Below, piece after piece: positions 35,055 through 45,348 of a DNA stretch of 64,000 bases (within the stretch, counting starts at the first letter, position 1; every line of letters starts with the position of its first letter). A model generated the notes under the pieces. That model was not told the DNA's origin, did no database searches, and saw nothing but the letters and a program-made list of their open reading frames with translations. The position numbers were made by a program, and so were the translations under genes. Source of the stretch: Nocardioides cavernaquae. GTDB lineage: Bacteria > Actinomycetota > Actinomycetes > Propionibacteriales > Nocardioidaceae. The DNA lies in assembly GCF_003600895.1 (NCBI RefSeq), contig NZ_QYRP01000002.1, forward strand, positions 186,001 to 250,000. Reading direction: 5' to 3'.

Positions 35055-36557
35055 TCAGATCATCTCCTTCTTCTCGGCCGGGCCCGTGGCGGGGCCGAGG
35101 GCCGGGCCGCCGAGCGACCCCCACAGGTGCATCAGTGCGTAGGAGCGCCAGGGGCTCCATGAGTCCGGGTCTGTCGGCCGCTCGGGTGATCGGCTCATGG
35201 AAGTGAGCGCTGCCTTCACGCCCGCGTCGGTCGGCAGGAACACGTCCGGGTCGGCCAACGCCCGCATCGCGATGTAGCCGGCCGTCCACGGGCCGATGCC
35301 GGGCAGGGCCAGCAGGGCACGGCGTACGCCGTCGCGGTCGGCGCTGCGGTCCAGCGCGACCTCGCCGTTGCCGATGGCGGCGGCGAGTCCGGTGATCGTG
35401 CGGGCCCGCGAGGCAGGCATGCCGGTCATCGGGGTCTCCGCGATCGCCTCAGCGGCCGGGAAGAGGTGGGTGAGCCCGTCCTGCGCGAGGGCAGGCGGGA
35501 GCAGTGCACCCCGATCGGCGACGAGCCGGCTGGCGAGCGCCCGGGCGGCACCAACGGTGACCTGCTGGCCGAGCACCGCGCGCACCGCGAGCTCGAGTCC
35601 GTCGACGTGACCCGGAACCCGCAGGCCCGGCACCGACCGGACGAGCGGGGCGAGTGCCGGGTCTGCGGACAGGGCGTCGTCGACAGCAACCGGGTCGCAG
35701 TCGGCATCGAGCAGTCGCCGCACGCGCTCGACCGCGGCCGACACGTCGCGCACGTCGGTGAGGTGGAACGTCGCCGGCACCTGCACGACCTGACCGGGCT
35801 CAGGCGCATCGGCAAGCACGAGGTGCACGGTGCCCGGGCCGTGCGGCAGGGAGAGTGTGCGGGCATACCAGTCCGGGCCGGCGGTCTCGATGCCCGCCAC
35901 CGCCCGCGTCGCCAGGAACGCGAGCAGCGCCCTGCCGGCAAACGGCGTCCGGACCGCCAGCCGGAGCCGGATCTCCCCCGCAGCACCCACCCCGTGGCGC
36001 CGGCGACCACGCAGCTCGGACGGGGACGCGGCGTACACCTCGCGGACGGTGTCGTTGAACTGCCGCACGCTGGCGAAGCCTGCGGCGAAGGCGACGTCGG
36101 CCAGGCCGAGGTCCGTCGTCTCGATGAGCACGCGGGCGATCTGGGCGCGGCGGGCTCTGGCCAGGGCGAGTGGGCCAGCGCCGAGCTCGGCGGTCAGGAT
36201 CCGGCCGAGCTGGCGCGGGCTGTAGCCGAGCCGCGCGGCCAGTCCGGGCACACCCTCGCGGTCCACGACACCGTCGGCGGTCAGCCGCATCGCACGTCCG
36301 GCCACGTCAGCGCGCAGGTCCCATTCGGGACTGCCCGGGGTCGCGTCGGGCAGGCACCGCTTGCAGGCCCGGAAGCCGGCCGCCTGTGCTGCGGCGCTGG
36401 TCGGGAAGAACGACACGTTGGCGAAGCCGGGTGTGCGCGCCGGGCAGGAAGGGCGGCAGTAGATCCCGGTCGTGTGCACGGCCGTCACGAAGACGCCGTC
36501 GAAGCGGCGATCCCGTGACTTCACGGCCCGGTAGCAGGCCTCCGTGTCGGTGTGCAT
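35055..36557 (-). CDS. Ada-type regulator fused to AlkA DNA-3-methyladenine glycosylase
   Basis: The 500-residue product starts at ATG 36557. Residues 1-75 form the Ada metal-binding domain with the methyl-acceptor zinc site C34, C38, C65, C68 (GIYCRPSC, FRACKRC). An AraC-type HTH (about 85-180; ARLGYSPRQLGRILTAELG, FASVRQFNDTVREVY) follows, then an AlkA N-terminal domain and an HhH-GPD glycosylase domain (LLALPGIGPWTAGYIAMRAL) with catalytic Asp in LPTDAGVKA. The protein can sense methylphosphotriesters, regulate transcription and excise alkylated bases. It heads the ogt-SGNH operon. Confidence 0.94.
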   Translation of the reverse strand: MHTDTEACYRAVKSRDRRFDGVFVTAVHTTGIYCRPSCPARTPGFANVSFFPTSAAAQAAGFRACKRCLPDATPGSPEWDLRADVAGRAMRLTADGVVDREGVPGLAARLGYSPRQLGRILTAELGAGPLALARARRAQIARVLIETTDLGLADVAFAAGFASVRQFNDTVREVYAASPSELRGRRRHGVGAAGEIRLRLAVRTPFAGRALLAFLATRAVAGIETAGPDWYARTLSLPHGPGTVHLVLADAPEPGQVVQVPATFHLTDVRDVSAAVERVRRLLDADCDPVAVDDALSADPALAPLVRSVPGLRVPGHVDGLELAVRAVLGQQVTVGAARALASRLVADRGALLPPALAQDGLTHLFPAAEAIAETPMTGMPASRARTITGLAAAIGNGEVALDRSADRDGVRRALLALPGIGPWTAGYIAMRALADPDVFLPTDAGVKAALTSMSRSPERPTDPDSWSPWRSYALMHLWGSLGGPALGPATGPAEKKEMI

Positions 36558-36612
36558 GGGTCCATCATGGCGCGCACCACCTTCCGGATCTCGCGGAAAT
36601 CGGACACGACGG

Positions 36613-38406
36613 CTAGGGCTGCGCGGTCCGGAATGCCCGCCAGCCTCCGTAGGCCGAGACATCGGTCGCGCCCGCGAATCCGATCGGTTCACACACGAAG
36701 CCGTGGACCCACCGGCCATCGCCCAGCTCCAGCTGTCCGATCCCCAACGGCGCCGGGACACCGGCAAGGAATCTTCCGGCTTCGGCGAGCGGCAGCCGAT
36801 AGACCTCCACCTCGATCGGCACTCCCCCGGAGGCGACCCGGCGGAGGCCGGGCTTCCCCAGGCCCGGTCCGGCCAGGGCGTGCAGCTCGTACGCCGCCGC
36901 GGTCGTCGTGCGCTCCAGGAAGACGGCCTCACATGCCTCGAGCTCGTGGTGCAAGGGCATGCCTCGCAGGTGTGCGCCGACGACAGCCAGCTCGAGCCCC
37001 CCGTCGACAGGCGCCGCTCCGGACGGAGAGACCCCGGCCATGCCCTCGATGGCCGCCGCGATCCGCAGTGCCACCTCGTCCCGGCCCGCGGCAGCCTGGA
37101 CGCTCACCCCGAACGGGGCGACCGACCACGGCCGAACCGGCACTGCCACCGCGCACAGGTCGAGGAGGTTGGTGAACGTGGTGAACCGGCCCAGACGTGT
37201 GTTCAGCGAGATCGGGTCGGCCAGCATCTCCTCGACGGTGAACGTCTCCACGACGGTCGGTGTCAGCAGCGCGTCGACGTCGGCCAGCAGCGCCCGTGCC
37301 CGGGCCCGGCGGCCGTGCATGCCGGAGAGCGCGCGGAAGACCTCGGCCCCGGTGACCTCGGCCCCGTCGGCCAGGATCGTCCGGATCACCGGGAGGACGG
37401 CAGCCGGCTCGCGCTCGAGGAACTCCTCGAGCCCCGACAGGCGCTCTGCCACCCACGCTCCCTGATAGAGCTCGCGCCCCGCCTCCAGCAGCTCGTCGAG
37501 GTCGAGGGGCACGAGCTCGACCCCGGCATCGACCAGTCGGGCGCAACAGGTCAGCCAGGCCTCCTGCTCACCGCGCGTCCCCCAACCGGAGATCGCGGAC
37601 GGTACGCCGAGGCGCAGGCCCGCCAGTGCGAGCGGCGGGAGATCGCCGGCCGGGACCGGCAACCGCCGCGACCACGGATCGGCGACATCGGGACCACCCA
37701 GCACGGCCAGCACGGCGGCGCCGTCAGCGACCGACGAAGCGAAGACGCTGGAGCAGTCCAGTGACCGGCAGGCCGGGACGATTCCCGTCGCGCTCACCAG
37801 ACCGATCGAGGGCTTCACCCCGACGATGTCCGTCAGGGCGGCAGGGACCCGGCCGGAGCCCGCCGTGTCGGTCCCGATGGAGAACGAGACCAGGCCTGCA
37901 GCCACCGCGACGGCCGAGCCGGAGCTCGAGCCGCCCGGAATCAGCCCGGGCACCTGCGGATTGACCGGGACCCCATAGGGGCTTCGCGTGCCGTTCAGTC
38001 CCGTGGCGAACTGGTCGAGGTTGTTCTTGCCGACGAGGATGGCGCCGGCGGCGACCAGCCGGTCGACCAGCGGGGCCGACTCCCGGGGAAGGTAGCCGAA
38101 CTCCGGACAGGCAGCCGTCGTCGGCAGCCCGGCCACATCGATGTTGTCCTTGACCGCGAACGGCAACCCGAAGAGTGGGAGCCGGTCGATCTGACCGAGG
38201 TCGAGCGCCGCCGCAGCAGCGAGCGCCTCCGCTCGCGGCACCCGGGCGGTCCACACGGCATCCTCACCGCGGGCCTCGATCCGGTCGAGGACCGCAGCCA
38301 CGACGTCGACCGGTGTCATCTCGCCGCCCCGGTACGCCGCGCGCAGACGCTCCCGTCCGAGCCCACCGGCAAGGATCCCGGTGGGCGAGGAACGAGTGGG
38401 GCTCAT
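36613..38406 (-). CDS. atzF: Allophanate hydrolase
   Basis: Hydrolyses allophanate to ammonia and CO2. The 597-residue product has an amidase-signature domain with K86 in FAVKDN, cis-Ser at about S160 in GGSSSGSA, and nucleophile S184 in [14 protein letters not shown]. The 24-residue spacing fits the family triad. A C-terminal AtzF domain ([40 protein letters not shown]) is required for the second step. The urea-carboxylase partner of Dur1,2-type systems is absent, so its allophanate most likely comes from BiuH upstream. The ATG overlaps the biuH stop by 4 nt. Confidence 0.95.
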   Translation of the reverse strand: MSPTRSSPTGILAGGLGRERLRAAYRGGEMTPVDVVAAVLDRIEARGEDAVWTARVPRAEALAAAAALDLGQIDRLPLFGLPFAVKDNIDVAGLPTTAACPEFGYLPRESAPLVDRLVAAGAILVGKNNLDQFATGLNGTRSPYGVPVNPQVPGLIPGGSSSGSAVAVAAGLVSFSIGTDTAGSGRVPAALTDIVGVKPSIGLVSATGIVPACRSLDCSSVFASSVADGAAVLAVLGGPDVADPWSRRLPVPAGDLPPLALAGLRLGVPSAISGWGTRGEQEAWLTCCARLVDAGVELVPLDLDELLEAGRELYQGAWVAERLSGLEEFLEREPAAVLPVIRTILADGAEVTGAEVFRALSGMHGRRARARALLADVDALLTPTVVETFTVEEMLADPISLNTRLGRFTTFTNLLDLCAVAVPVRPWSVAPFGVSVQAAAGRDEVALRIAAAIEGMAGVSPSGAAPVDGGLELAVVGAHLRGMPLHHELEACEAVFLERTTTAAAYELHALAGPGLGKPGLRRVASGGVPIEVEVYRLPLAEAGRFLAGVPAPLGIGQLELGDGRWVHGFVCEPIGFAGATDVSAYGGWRAFRTAQP

Positions 38407-39107
38407 GCTGCGCCGGCCGCCAGACTCGCGAGCAACGCCGAGGACGGAGCGATCGCCCCGAACACGCCGCCCTGCATCGTCACCATCTTCAGCGCCGCCT
38501 CGTAGTTGCCGACGTCCGTGGCTCCGGTGCAGTCGGTCAGCAGCAGGCATTCGTAGCCGCGGTCGTTGGCATCCCGCATCGTCGTGTGGACGCAGACATC
38601 GGTGGTGATGCCCGTGAAGATCAGATGGGTGATGCCGTGCGTCCGCAGCAGCAGGTCCAGGTCGGTGGCGTAGAAGGAGCCCTTGCCGGGCTTGTCGATG
38701 ATGATCTCGCCCTCGATCGGCGCCACCTCGGGCACGATCTCCCAGCCGGGCTCGCCGCGGGTGAGGATCCGGCCGGCCGGTCCCGCCGAACCGATGGCGG
38801 CCCCGATCTGCGCCGAGCGCCAGAGCTTGTTCGGCGGACAGTCCGACAGGTCGGGACGGTGCCCCTCGCGCGTGTGGATGACCAGCAGTCCGGCCTCGCG
38901 GGCGGCGGCCAGGACGACCTGGGTCGGGGCCAGTCCTGCGCGGGTGAGGTTGAGGTCGTAGCCCATGCGCTCGACGTACCCGCCGTAGCCGCAGAAGTCG
39001 ACCTGCCAGTCGATGTTGATCAGCGCCGTGCGGCCGGCAGCGAAGGTGCCGTCGTAGGGCCAGGTGTAGGGCTCGGCCGCGACCGGGCCGAAGGTGAGCG
39101 AGCTCAT
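38403..39107 (-). CDS. biuH: Biuret amidohydrolase (isochorismatase-like cysteine hydrolase)
   Basis: Converts biuret to allophanate and ammonia. The 234-residue product matches my memory of the Rhizobium enzyme through most of its length: [69 protein letters not shown] and MQGGVFGA. The cysteine-hydrolase triad is Asp33, Lys139 (or Lys142) and Cys172. It is placed directly before atzF with a 4-nt overlap, so the product feeds AtzF. Other members of the family act on ureidoacrylate or isochorismate, but the tripeptide motifs above favour biuret. Confidence 0.88.
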   Translation of the reverse strand: MSSLTFGPVAAEPYTWPYDGTFAAGRTALINIDWQVDFCGYGGYVERMGYDLNLTRAGLAPTQVVLAAAREAGLLVIHTREGHRPDLSDCPPNKLWRSAQIGAAIGSAGPAGRILTRGEPGWEIVPEVAPIEGEIIIDKPGKGSFYATDLDLLLRTHGITHLIFTGITTDVCVHTTMRDANDRGYECLLLTDCTGATDVGNYEAALKMVTMQGGVFGAIAPSSALLASLAAGAA

Positions 39108-39685
39108 CGGTGATCTCCTGAGGTAGGGAGCGGGGCCGCGGCACAGGCCGCGAGGACGTTGTCTGTGGTGCCGACGGCGCCGAAGATCCCGCCCGACATC
39201 TCGACCTGGGATCGGGATGCGGCGAGGAGGTCCGGACTCCCCGCAAGGCAGGCGTCGATCACGAGGAGGCACTCGTAGCCGCGGTCGTTGGCCGACCGCA
39301 TCGTCGAGTGGACGCAGGTCTCCAGGCCCACGCCGCCGAGGAGCAGGTCAGTGACACCGAGTCGGCGGAGGTCGGCGTCGAGGCTGCTTCCGTAGAAGCC
39401 GTCGACGCCGGCCGCCGCGATCGTGAGGTCGGCCTCCAGCGGGAGTTGACCGACCGGTGCCGACTGCCGGTCCGCCGGGGGCGGCAGGGTCGTCACGTGG
39501 ACGACCCTGCCGCCTGCCGAACGGAGCGTCCGGGCGATCTCCGAGAGCGCATCACCGGCCCCGGTCCCGCTCAGCGACGGCCCGTGCGTGGGTGTCACCA
39601 CGACGAGGACGGTCCTTCGCGGGTCCAGCCGGCCGTGCCAGGGCCAGGCGTACGGCGTACTGCCGGGGACGGTGTGCGCAGTCAT
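39104..39685 (-). CDS. Truncated BiuH paralogue lacking catalytic Asp and Lys
   Basis: The 193-residue product is clearly related to BiuH: both contain the stretch [10 protein letters not shown], and 20-nt DNA identity occurs around it. Cys124 is kept ([18 protein letters not shown]). The Asp position reads VVVTPTHGP instead of NIDWQVDF, the Lys region reads IAAAGVDGF instead of [10 protein letters not shown], and the roughly 45-residue HRPDL...GEPGW segment is missing. It is probably a pseudo-enzyme, a scaffold or regulator of BiuH, or a non-functional duplicate. The reading frame is open and its stop overlaps the biuH start by 4 nt, so it is likely expressed. Confidence 0.85.
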   Translation of the reverse strand: MTAHTVPGSTPYAWPWHGRLDPRRTVLVVVTPTHGPSLSGTGAGDALSEIARTLRSAGGRVVHVTTLPPPADRQSAPVGQLPLEADLTIAAAGVDGFYGSSLDADLRRLGVTDLLLGGVGLETCVHSTMRSANDRGYECLLVIDACLAGSPDLLAASRSQVEMSGGIFGAVGTTDNVLAACAAAPLPTSGDHR

Positions 39686-39721
39686 GTCGATCCGCCTCTG
39701 TCTATCTCTGTGGGCCGACTG

Positions 39722-40870
39722 CTACTGGGCGAGCTTGCCGATGACGCCCTTGACGAAGAAGCCCATGCCGTCGTTCTCGGCGTACGTCGGGATGGCGCCG
39801 TCCTTGATCACGACCTTGCCGGACTGGTCCTCGACCGGGCCCGCGAACGGGGAGCCCTCGTCGGTCGCGAGCCACGCCTGTGCCTCGGTGATCGCCTTCT
39901 GGGTGGCCTCCGAGATCTGGTCCCCGTAGCCGGCCAGCACGAAGGGGTTGGTGCCGGTCTTGTAGCCGACCCGGAAGTTGGCGTTGTACTCGCTGCCGAC
40001 GAAGTCGCCATCGACAACGGTCTTCACGATGTCCGTGTAGAGCGGACCCCAGTTCCAGACCGCACCGGTGAGCCAGCCCTCGGGGGCGATCGACGAGGCG
40101 TCAGCGTGGTAGCCGACGGTCATCGCGCCGGCCTTCTCGGCGGCCTGGATGACGGTGGCCGTGCAGTCCTGGTGCTGCGTCAGGACATCGACGTCCTGCG
40201 AGAGCAGGCTCTCGGCCGCTGCCTGCTGCTTGCCCGGGTTGCACCAGTCGGACGTGCTGACGGTGATCGTCTCGGCATCCGGGTTGACGCTCAGCGCGCC
40301 CTGCTCGAACGCGTTGATGTTGGCGATCGTCTGCGGGATCGGGAACGCATAGACGTAGCCGAGCTTGTCGGTCTTCGTGGCTGATCCCGCGGCGATGCCG
40401 GCGAGGTACATCGGCTCGTAGACCGTGCCGAAGTAGGTGCCACTGTTCTTCGGGACGTCGGTGGTGATCGTGTTGCCCTGCTGGACGACGACGACGTCCG
40501 GGTGGGCCTCGGCGACCTTCAGCGCGGCATCCAGGTGGCCGTAGCTGGTCGCGAAGATCAGCTTGGCGCCCTTGTCGATCATCTTCTCCATGGTGGTCGC
40601 CGCGGTGTCGTCCTCGGGGACGTTCTCCGCGGTGAGGATCTCCATGTCGGGATAGGCCTTCTTGACGGCCTCGCTGCCCTCGAAGACAGCCTGGTTGTAG
40701 CCGAAGTCGTCCTTCGGGCCGACGGTGATGAAGCCGATGGCCGTGGTCCCCTCTCCCGGAGCACCATCGGTGACGTCGCTCTGGGGATCGGTGGCCGAGG
40801 CGCAGGAGGTCAGCACGAGCGTCACAGCGACGCCCGCGATCGCACCAGCGGTAGATTTGCGCATGGACAT
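39722..40870 (-). CDS. BMP-family substrate-binding lipoprotein
   Basis: The start is ATG 40870, 8 nt from AAGGGA. The signal peptide with lipobox LTSC (Cys 23) anchors the protein outside. The 382-residue product has the BMP/Med features IGFITVGPKDDFGYNQAVFEG, SYGHLDAALKVAEAHPDVV, YLAGIAAGSATKTDKLGY and DVLTQHQDCTATVIQAAE. Other members bind nucleosides or purines. The DWCNPGKQQ pocket region differs from purine binders I recall. By context it likely captures biuret or a related ureide for the ABC transporter encoded upstream. Confidence 0.85.
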   Translation of the reverse strand: MSMRKSTAGAIAGVAVTLVLTSCASATDPQSDVTDGAPGEGTTAIGFITVGPKDDFGYNQAVFEGSEAVKKAYPDMEILTAENVPEDDTAATTMEKMIDKGAKLIFATSYGHLDAALKVAEAHPDVVVVQQGNTITTDVPKNSGTYFGTVYEPMYLAGIAAGSATKTDKLGYVYAFPIPQTIANINAFEQGALSVNPDAETITVSTSDWCNPGKQQAAAESLLSQDVDVLTQHQDCTATVIQAAEKAGAMTVGYHADASSIAPEGWLTGAVWNWGPLYTDIVKTVVDGDFVGSEYNANFRVGYKTGTNPFVLAGYGDQISEATQKAITEAQAWLATDEGSPFAGPVEDQSGKVVIKDGAIPTYAENDGMGFFVKGVIGKLAQ

Positions 40871-40990
40871 GAGGGGATTCCCTTTCGTGTTCGCGCGCCG
40901 CGCCGGTCTCGAGTGGTCCAATACTCAGAAGAGTCCGGCGCGGCGTTCTTTGGTGGGTCGATCTCGTGGTGCGGGTGGTGCGGTCTGGCG

Positions 40991-41902
40991 TCAGGTGCTG
41001 TTCTCGAAGACCCGCTTGAGTTCGGCGGGTGCTGCCGAGAGAGTGCGGCGGCCGAGGACCGCGAGCACGATCAGGGTGAGCAGGAACGGGATCACGTCGA
41101 GGGCGAACTGGTTCAGCTCCGAGCCCCTGGCCTGCAGGGCGGGGCCGAGGGCGATCGCCATGCCGAAGAGGTAGGCGCCACCCATCACGCGCAGCGGGCT
41201 CCAGACCGCGAAGATCACCAGCGCGACGGCGATGAACCCACGGCCGGAGACCATGTTCTCGAACCAGGCGTTCGCATAGGCGATGGAGAGATGCGCCCCG
41301 CCGAGGCCGGCGAACATGCCGCCGACCACCACTGCGCCTGCGCGGATCCGCGCCGCGCTGTAGCCGTTGACCTCGAGCGAGTCGGAGCGTTCTCCCGCCG
41401 TGCGCACGAGCAGACCGATCCGGGTCCGGAACAGCACCCACCAGGTCAGCGGCACGAGCGCGTAGCTGAGGTAGATCAGCGGGTCGTGGCGGAACAGGAT
41501 CGGCCCGAGCACGGGCAGGTCGCTGAGCACGGGGACGTCCCAGCGCCCGAGCGCGACGACCGGCTGCCCGACGTACGCCGCGCCGAAGAGCGAGGTGAGG
41601 CCGAGCGCGAGGAAGAGCAGGCTGAGGCCCGAGGCGAACTGGCTGGCGCCGCGCCGGACGACGAGGTAGGCGTGCAGCCCGGAGAGCATTCCGCCGGCGA
41701 CGGCTCCCGCCACCACTCCCCACCACGGGTCGCCGGTCTCGACCGCGATCGCATAGGCGCCCAGGGCACCGACGAGCATCGACCCTTCGGTGCCGAGGTT
41801 GATGACACCGGCTCGTTCGCCGATGGTCTCGCCGAGCGCGGCGTACATGATCGAGGTGCCGCCTCGGACACCTCCGCCCATCACGTCTTCGAGCAGACTC
41901 AT
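40991..41902 (-). CDS. ABC transporter permease (BMP/nucleoside type)
   Basis: The 303-residue membrane protein has about 8-9 helices. Family stretches include AALGETIGERAGVINLGTEGSMLVGAL (the E-x-x-G-x-x-N-x-G-x-E-G motif of NupQ/YufQ-type permeases) and SGRGFIAVALVIFAVWSPLRVM (cytoplasmic coupling loop). Its ATG overlaps the stop of the next permease by 4 nt, giving a heterodimeric channel. It lies 120 nt ahead of the lipoprotein gene. Confidence 0.9.
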   Translation of the reverse strand: MSLLEDVMGGGVRGGTSIMYAALGETIGERAGVINLGTEGSMLVGALGAYAIAVETGDPWWGVVAGAVAGGMLSGLHAYLVVRRGASQFASGLSLLFLALGLTSLFGAAYVGQPVVALGRWDVPVLSDLPVLGPILFRHDPLIYLSYALVPLTWWVLFRTRIGLLVRTAGERSDSLEVNGYSAARIRAGAVVVGGMFAGLGGAHLSIAYANAWFENMVSGRGFIAVALVIFAVWSPLRVMGGAYLFGMAIALGPALQARGSELNQFALDVIPFLLTLIVLAVLGRRTLSAAPAELKRVFENST

Positions 41903-42972
41903 GCGCTGGCCTTCTTCCGTGAGGCCGTGAACCCGAGGACGGCGAGGAGGATCAGGGCGGTCAGGACGTTGATCGAGGCCGCAGGGACGCCGGAGTCCAG
42001 CTGCAGGCTGTCGCTGCCGACCGAGAGAGCCGCGAAGGTGAACGCAGCGAGCAGGATCGGGAAGGGTCGGTGCCGGGCCAGCCAGCAGGCCAGGAACGAG
42101 GTGTAGCCCAGCTGGCTGCCGAAGCCCGGGCGGAGCTTGTACTCGACGCCCGCGAAGTGGATCATGCCCGCGAGCCCGGCCAGCGCTCCGCCGATGAGGA
42201 GGGCCGAGCAGAGCAGGATCGGCACCTTCATCCCGCTGCGTCGCGCTGCCTCCGAGTTGCCTCCCGCCACCGACACACGGAAGCCCCAGCGGGTGTGGTT
42301 GAGCACGAGGTGGACGACGACGACCAGCACCACGGCCAGGACGATCCCGACATGGACGCTGGTCCCCGCGAGCACGGGCAGCTTGGCACTGTCGGCGAGC
42401 TCGAGGGTGGTGGGCTGGCCGGTCGGGCTCTCGCGCCAGGGCTGGTAGATCAGGAACAGGAGCACGTCGAGCGCCACGAAGTTGAGCAGCAGCGTGCTGA
42501 TCGCCTCGTTGACGCCGGCGAGGAGGCGGAGACCTGCCGCGAGTCCTGCCCAGGCAGCGCCGGCGAGCGCGCTGGCAACCAGCATCAGAAGCACCAGCAC
42601 CGGGCCACCGATGGACTCCCCGAGCAACAGGAAGGTGCCACACGCGGCGACGGCGCCGATGATGATCTGGCCCTCTCCACCCACGTTCGTGAGCCCGGCA
42701 CGTGCCGGCACGGCGACCGCCAGGGCGCCCAGGACCAGCGGCGACATCTGGATGAAGATCTGCTCCACCGAGCGCTGCTGGGTGAAGGTGGACGAGACCA
42801 TCGCGAGCATCGCGTCGACCGGGTTCGCGCCCTTGGCGAGCAGCAGCGCGCTGAAGATCACCAGCGCGCCCGCTAGCGCCAGCACCCAACGGGACACGAC
42901 CAGGAGCGGGCCCCTCCATCGAGGGGGCGCGGTCGCCAGGTCCGACTCCGGAGCAGCCATCGTGGCGGTCAT
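41899..42972 (-). CDS. ABC transporter permease (NupP/YufP type)
   Basis: The 357-residue partner permease has about 10 hydrophobic segments. Signatures are [20 protein letters not shown] (variant of the N-x-G-x-E-G motif), [22 protein letters not shown] and [17 protein letters not shown]. The start overlaps the ATP-binding gene stop by 4 nt. Together with the other permease it forms the membrane channel. Confidence 0.9.
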   Translation of the reverse strand: MTATMAAPESDLATAPPRWRGPLLVVSRWVLALAGALVIFSALLLAKGANPVDAMLAMVSSTFTQQRSVEQIFIQMSPLVLGALAVAVPARAGLTNVGGEGQIIIGAVAACGTFLLLGESIGGPVLVLLMLVASALAGAAWAGLAAGLRLLAGVNEAISTLLLNFVALDVLLFLIYQPWRESPTGQPTTLELADSAKLPVLAGTSVHVGIVLAVVLVVVVHLVLNHTRWGFRVSVAGGNSEAARRSGMKVPILLCSALLIGGALAGLAGMIHFAGVEYKLRPGFGSQLGYTSFLACWLARHRPFPILLAAFTFAALSVGSDSLQLDSGVPAASINVLTALILLAVLGFTASRKKASA

Positions 42973-44483
42973 GCCACGCCACCGATCATCAGCTCGCCGA
43001 TGCGCTGGCGATCGAACTCGTGACTCTCCAGGCAGCCCGAGATGCGGCCCTGGTGCATCACGACGATCCGGTCGGCGAGGCTCATCAGCTCGTCCACGTC
43101 CTCCGAGACCACGAGCACCCCCGCGCCCGCCTCCCGTCGTTCGAGGAGCAGCTCCTGGGTCCGGCGTACGTTGGCGATGTCGAGCCCCCGGCTCGGGTAC
43201 GCCGCGACGAGCAGCGATGCGTCGAGCGCCAGCTCACGGGTGAGCACGACGCGCTGGATGTTGCCGCCCGAGAGCTCCTCGAGGCGCCGCGTCGAGGCCG
43301 CGATCCGGAGCCCGAGCCGTGCGTTGTCGTCGTTGGTCCGGCGCAGGATCGAACGCCAGTCCACGCCGAAACGTCGCGCGGGCAGCGGCCGGCCGCTGAG
43401 GGCCATGTGCTCCAGGACCGTGAGCCGCCCGACGACCGAGTCGGCCACTGGATCCTCCGGGACACTCGCGGCCCCCGCTGCAAGCGCACCGCCCGGCGTA
43501 CGGATCGTGGCGCCGCGCAGCCGGACGCTCCCCTTGTGTGGCCGGCGCAGACCCAGCACGACCTCACACAGCTCGCGCTGGCCACTGCCCGCGACTCCTG
43601 CGACGCCGACCAGCTCTCCGGCGGTGACCGTCAGGTTGACCCCGGAAACAGCGAGGTGGCCCTTGTCCCCGTGGCAGTCGACATCGACGAGCTCCAGCGT
43701 GACCTCAGCCTCGACCAGGCCGCTCGCCGGGCGCCGGACCAGGTCCGCGACGCTGCGGCCCACCATCGCCTCGACCATCTCGGCGTTGGTGTAGTCGGAG
43801 GGAACCACGTTCTGGAGGACGGTCATGCCCCCGCGGAGCACGGTCGCACGATCGGCGATGGCTCGGACCTCATCGAGCTTGTGGGTGACGATCATGACCC
43901 CGAAGCCCTGCGACCGCAGATGATCGACCACCCGGAAGAGGGCCTCGACCTCCTGCGGTGCGAGGACGCTGGTCGGCTCGTCGAGGATCACGAGGCGAGC
44001 GCCGGTCATCAGCACCTTGAGGATCTCGACCCGCTGCCGCTCACCGATGGACAGGTGGGCCACCTTGGCGTGTGGGTTGACCGCCAGCCCGAACGTCTCG
44101 CTCGCGGCCGTGATCCGCCGTGCCAGCGGCCCGGGCCGGAGCAGTGGCCCCTCGGGCAGCGCCAGCGCGATGTTCTCCACCACCGTGAGCGCGGGCACCA
44201 GGCGCAGGTCCTGGAAGACCATGCCGATGCCGAGCTTTCGAGCATCCGAGGGGCTGTGGATGATCGCTTCCCTGCCATCCACGACGAACTGGCCGTGGTC
44301 GGGGCGGTAGACGCCGTAGATCATCTTCAGCAGCGTGCTCTTGCCGGCGCCGTTCTCGCCGACCAGCGCGTGCACCTCGCCGGGCCAGACCTCGAGGCTC
44401 ACGTCGGTGTTGGCCCTGACCTCCCCGAAGTGCTTCGTGAGGCCCAGCACCTCGAGCAGCGGGTGACGGCGGATCGGCTCCAT
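42969..44483 (-). CDS. ABC transporter ATP-binding protein, two-domain (sugar/nucleoside type)
   Basis: The 504-residue product contains two ATPase domains. Domain 1 has Walker [10 protein letters not shown], signature [13 protein letters not shown] and Walker [12 protein letters not shown]. Domain 2 lacks a canonical Walker A ([12 protein letters not shown]), as is usual in this family, but keeps [17 protein letters not shown]. It powers uptake through the two permeases. It is first in the operon after gntR, with only 4 nt between the GntR stop and its start. Confidence 0.93.
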   Translation of the reverse strand: MEPIRRHPLLEVLGLTKHFGEVRANTDVSLEVWPGEVHALVGENGAGKSTLLKMIYGVYRPDHGQFVVDGREAIIHSPSDARKLGIGMVFQDLRLVPALTVVENIALALPEGPLLRPGPLARRITAASETFGLAVNPHAKVAHLSIGERQRVEILKVLMTGARLVILDEPTSVLAPQEVEALFRVVDHLRSQGFGVMIVTHKLDEVRAIADRATVLRGGMTVLQNVVPSDYTNAEMVEAMVGRSVADLVRRPASGLVEAEVTLELVDVDCHGDKGHLAVSGVNLTVTAGELVGVAGVAGSGQRELCEVVLGLRRPHKGSVRLRGATIRTPGGALAAGAASVPEDPVADSVVGRLTVLEHMALSGRPLPARRFGVDWRSILRRTNDDNARLGLRIAASTRRLEELSGGNIQRVVLTRELALDASLLVAAYPSRGLDIANVRRTQELLLERREAGAGVLVVSEDVDELMSLADRIVVMHQGRISGCLESHEFDRQRIGELMIGGVA

Positions 44484-44487
44484 AGGC

Positions 44488-45210
44488 TCATGCCCCTCTG
44501 AGTTGCCGGCTGCGCAGGGCGCGCTGCCGAATGGCTTCCGAAGCGCGCTGCTCGACGATCTCGAGGCTCGCGCCGATGTGTTCCCGCAGGCGATCCGCGG
44601 CCAGGTCGATGTCGCCGTCGAGGAGCGCCTGGACGATGGCGATGTGCTCCTGGGTGCTCTGCACGACGCGGTCCTCGGTGAGGAAGTCGAAGGTCCGCAC
44701 CGGACGGATCCGGACGTTCACCGACTCCAGCGTCTCGATCAGGGCGATGTTGCCCGACGCGCGCAACAGCGCCAGGTGGAAGCTCTCGTCGAGCTCGATG
44801 AAGGACCCGTCGGCTGGCGGTGGCGCGCTCGCGATCTGCTCCCACACCCGCCGCAGCTCGACCAGCGCATCGCGGTCGTGAGAGATCCCGGGCTCCCGCG
44901 CACGGACGATGCCCTGGACCTCCAGCGTCAGCCGGAGCTCGTACAGGTCGCGAAGATCGAAGAGATCGATCTCCGCGACGTAGTAGCCACCGTCGTCGAA
45001 ACGCTTGAGCAGCCGGTCGGCGTGCAGACGGACGAATGCCTCCCGGACCGGGGTGCGCGACACCTTCAGCTGGTCGGCGATCTGCTCCTCGGCGAGGCGC
45101 ACTCCTGTGGGGAACTCACCCACCATGACCAACCTCCGGATCTCCGAGTAAGCGCGCTCGCGGAGGGTCCGAGCCCCCGCCGATCTCCCGCGTCCCTGTG
45201 CCACGTCCAC
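44488..45210 (-). CDS. GntR/FCD-family transcriptional regulator
   Basis: The start is taken as GTG 45210 because GGACGGAG precedes it; TTG 45255 would add 15 residues and overlap the repeat array. The 240-residue product has a winged HTH ([25 protein letters not shown]) and an FCD helical effector domain with the metal-binding pattern ([44 protein letters not shown]). It likely represses the ABC/biuret genes that follow by 4 nt and may autoregulate through the 12-bp repeats upstream. The effector is unknown. Confidence 0.88.
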   Translation of the reverse strand: MDVAQGRGRSAGARTLRERAYSEIRRLVMVGEFPTGVRLAEEQIADQLKVSRTPVREAFVRLHADRLLKRFDDGGYYVAEIDLFDLRDLYELRLTLEVQGIVRAREPGISHDRDALVELRRVWEQIASAPPPADGSFIELDESFHLALLRASGNIALIETLESVNVRIRPVRTFDFLTEDRVVQSTQEHIAIVQALLDGDIDLAADRLREHIGASLEIVEQRASEAIRQRALRSRQLRGA

Positions 45211-45233
45211 CGTCTCCGTCCCGAGTCCCGGCC

Positions 45234-45263
45234 CTGTATTCCGGCCTGTATCCAACGCTGTAT
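45234..45263. promoter_or_regulatory. Three direct CTGTAT repeats with 12-bp spacing
   Basis: CTGTAT starts at 45234, 45246 and 45258, exactly 12 bp apart, in the divergent gap between gntR and the alpha/beta hydrolase. The spacing puts each unit on nearly the same helix face. It is a candidate operator for the GntR regulator. Confidence 0.45.
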
Positions 45264-45336
45264 GCAGGATGTTTCGGACATATCCCCTGTTCTGTTACGA
45301 ATGCGGGAACGAGCACCTCGTCCGGGAGCACTGACC

Positions 45337-45342
45337 TAGGGT
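45337..45342 (+). promoter_or_regulatory. -10 box of a probably leaderless hydrolase gene
   Basis: TAGGGT lies 6 nt before ATG 45349 and no ribosome site is seen. Confidence 0.4.
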
Positions 45343-45348
45343 TCGGGC

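Noticed and set aside
39104..39685. Second active isochorismatase-like hydrolase
   Set aside because: Asp and Lys triad positions are substituted, so it is listed as an inactive-looking paralogue.
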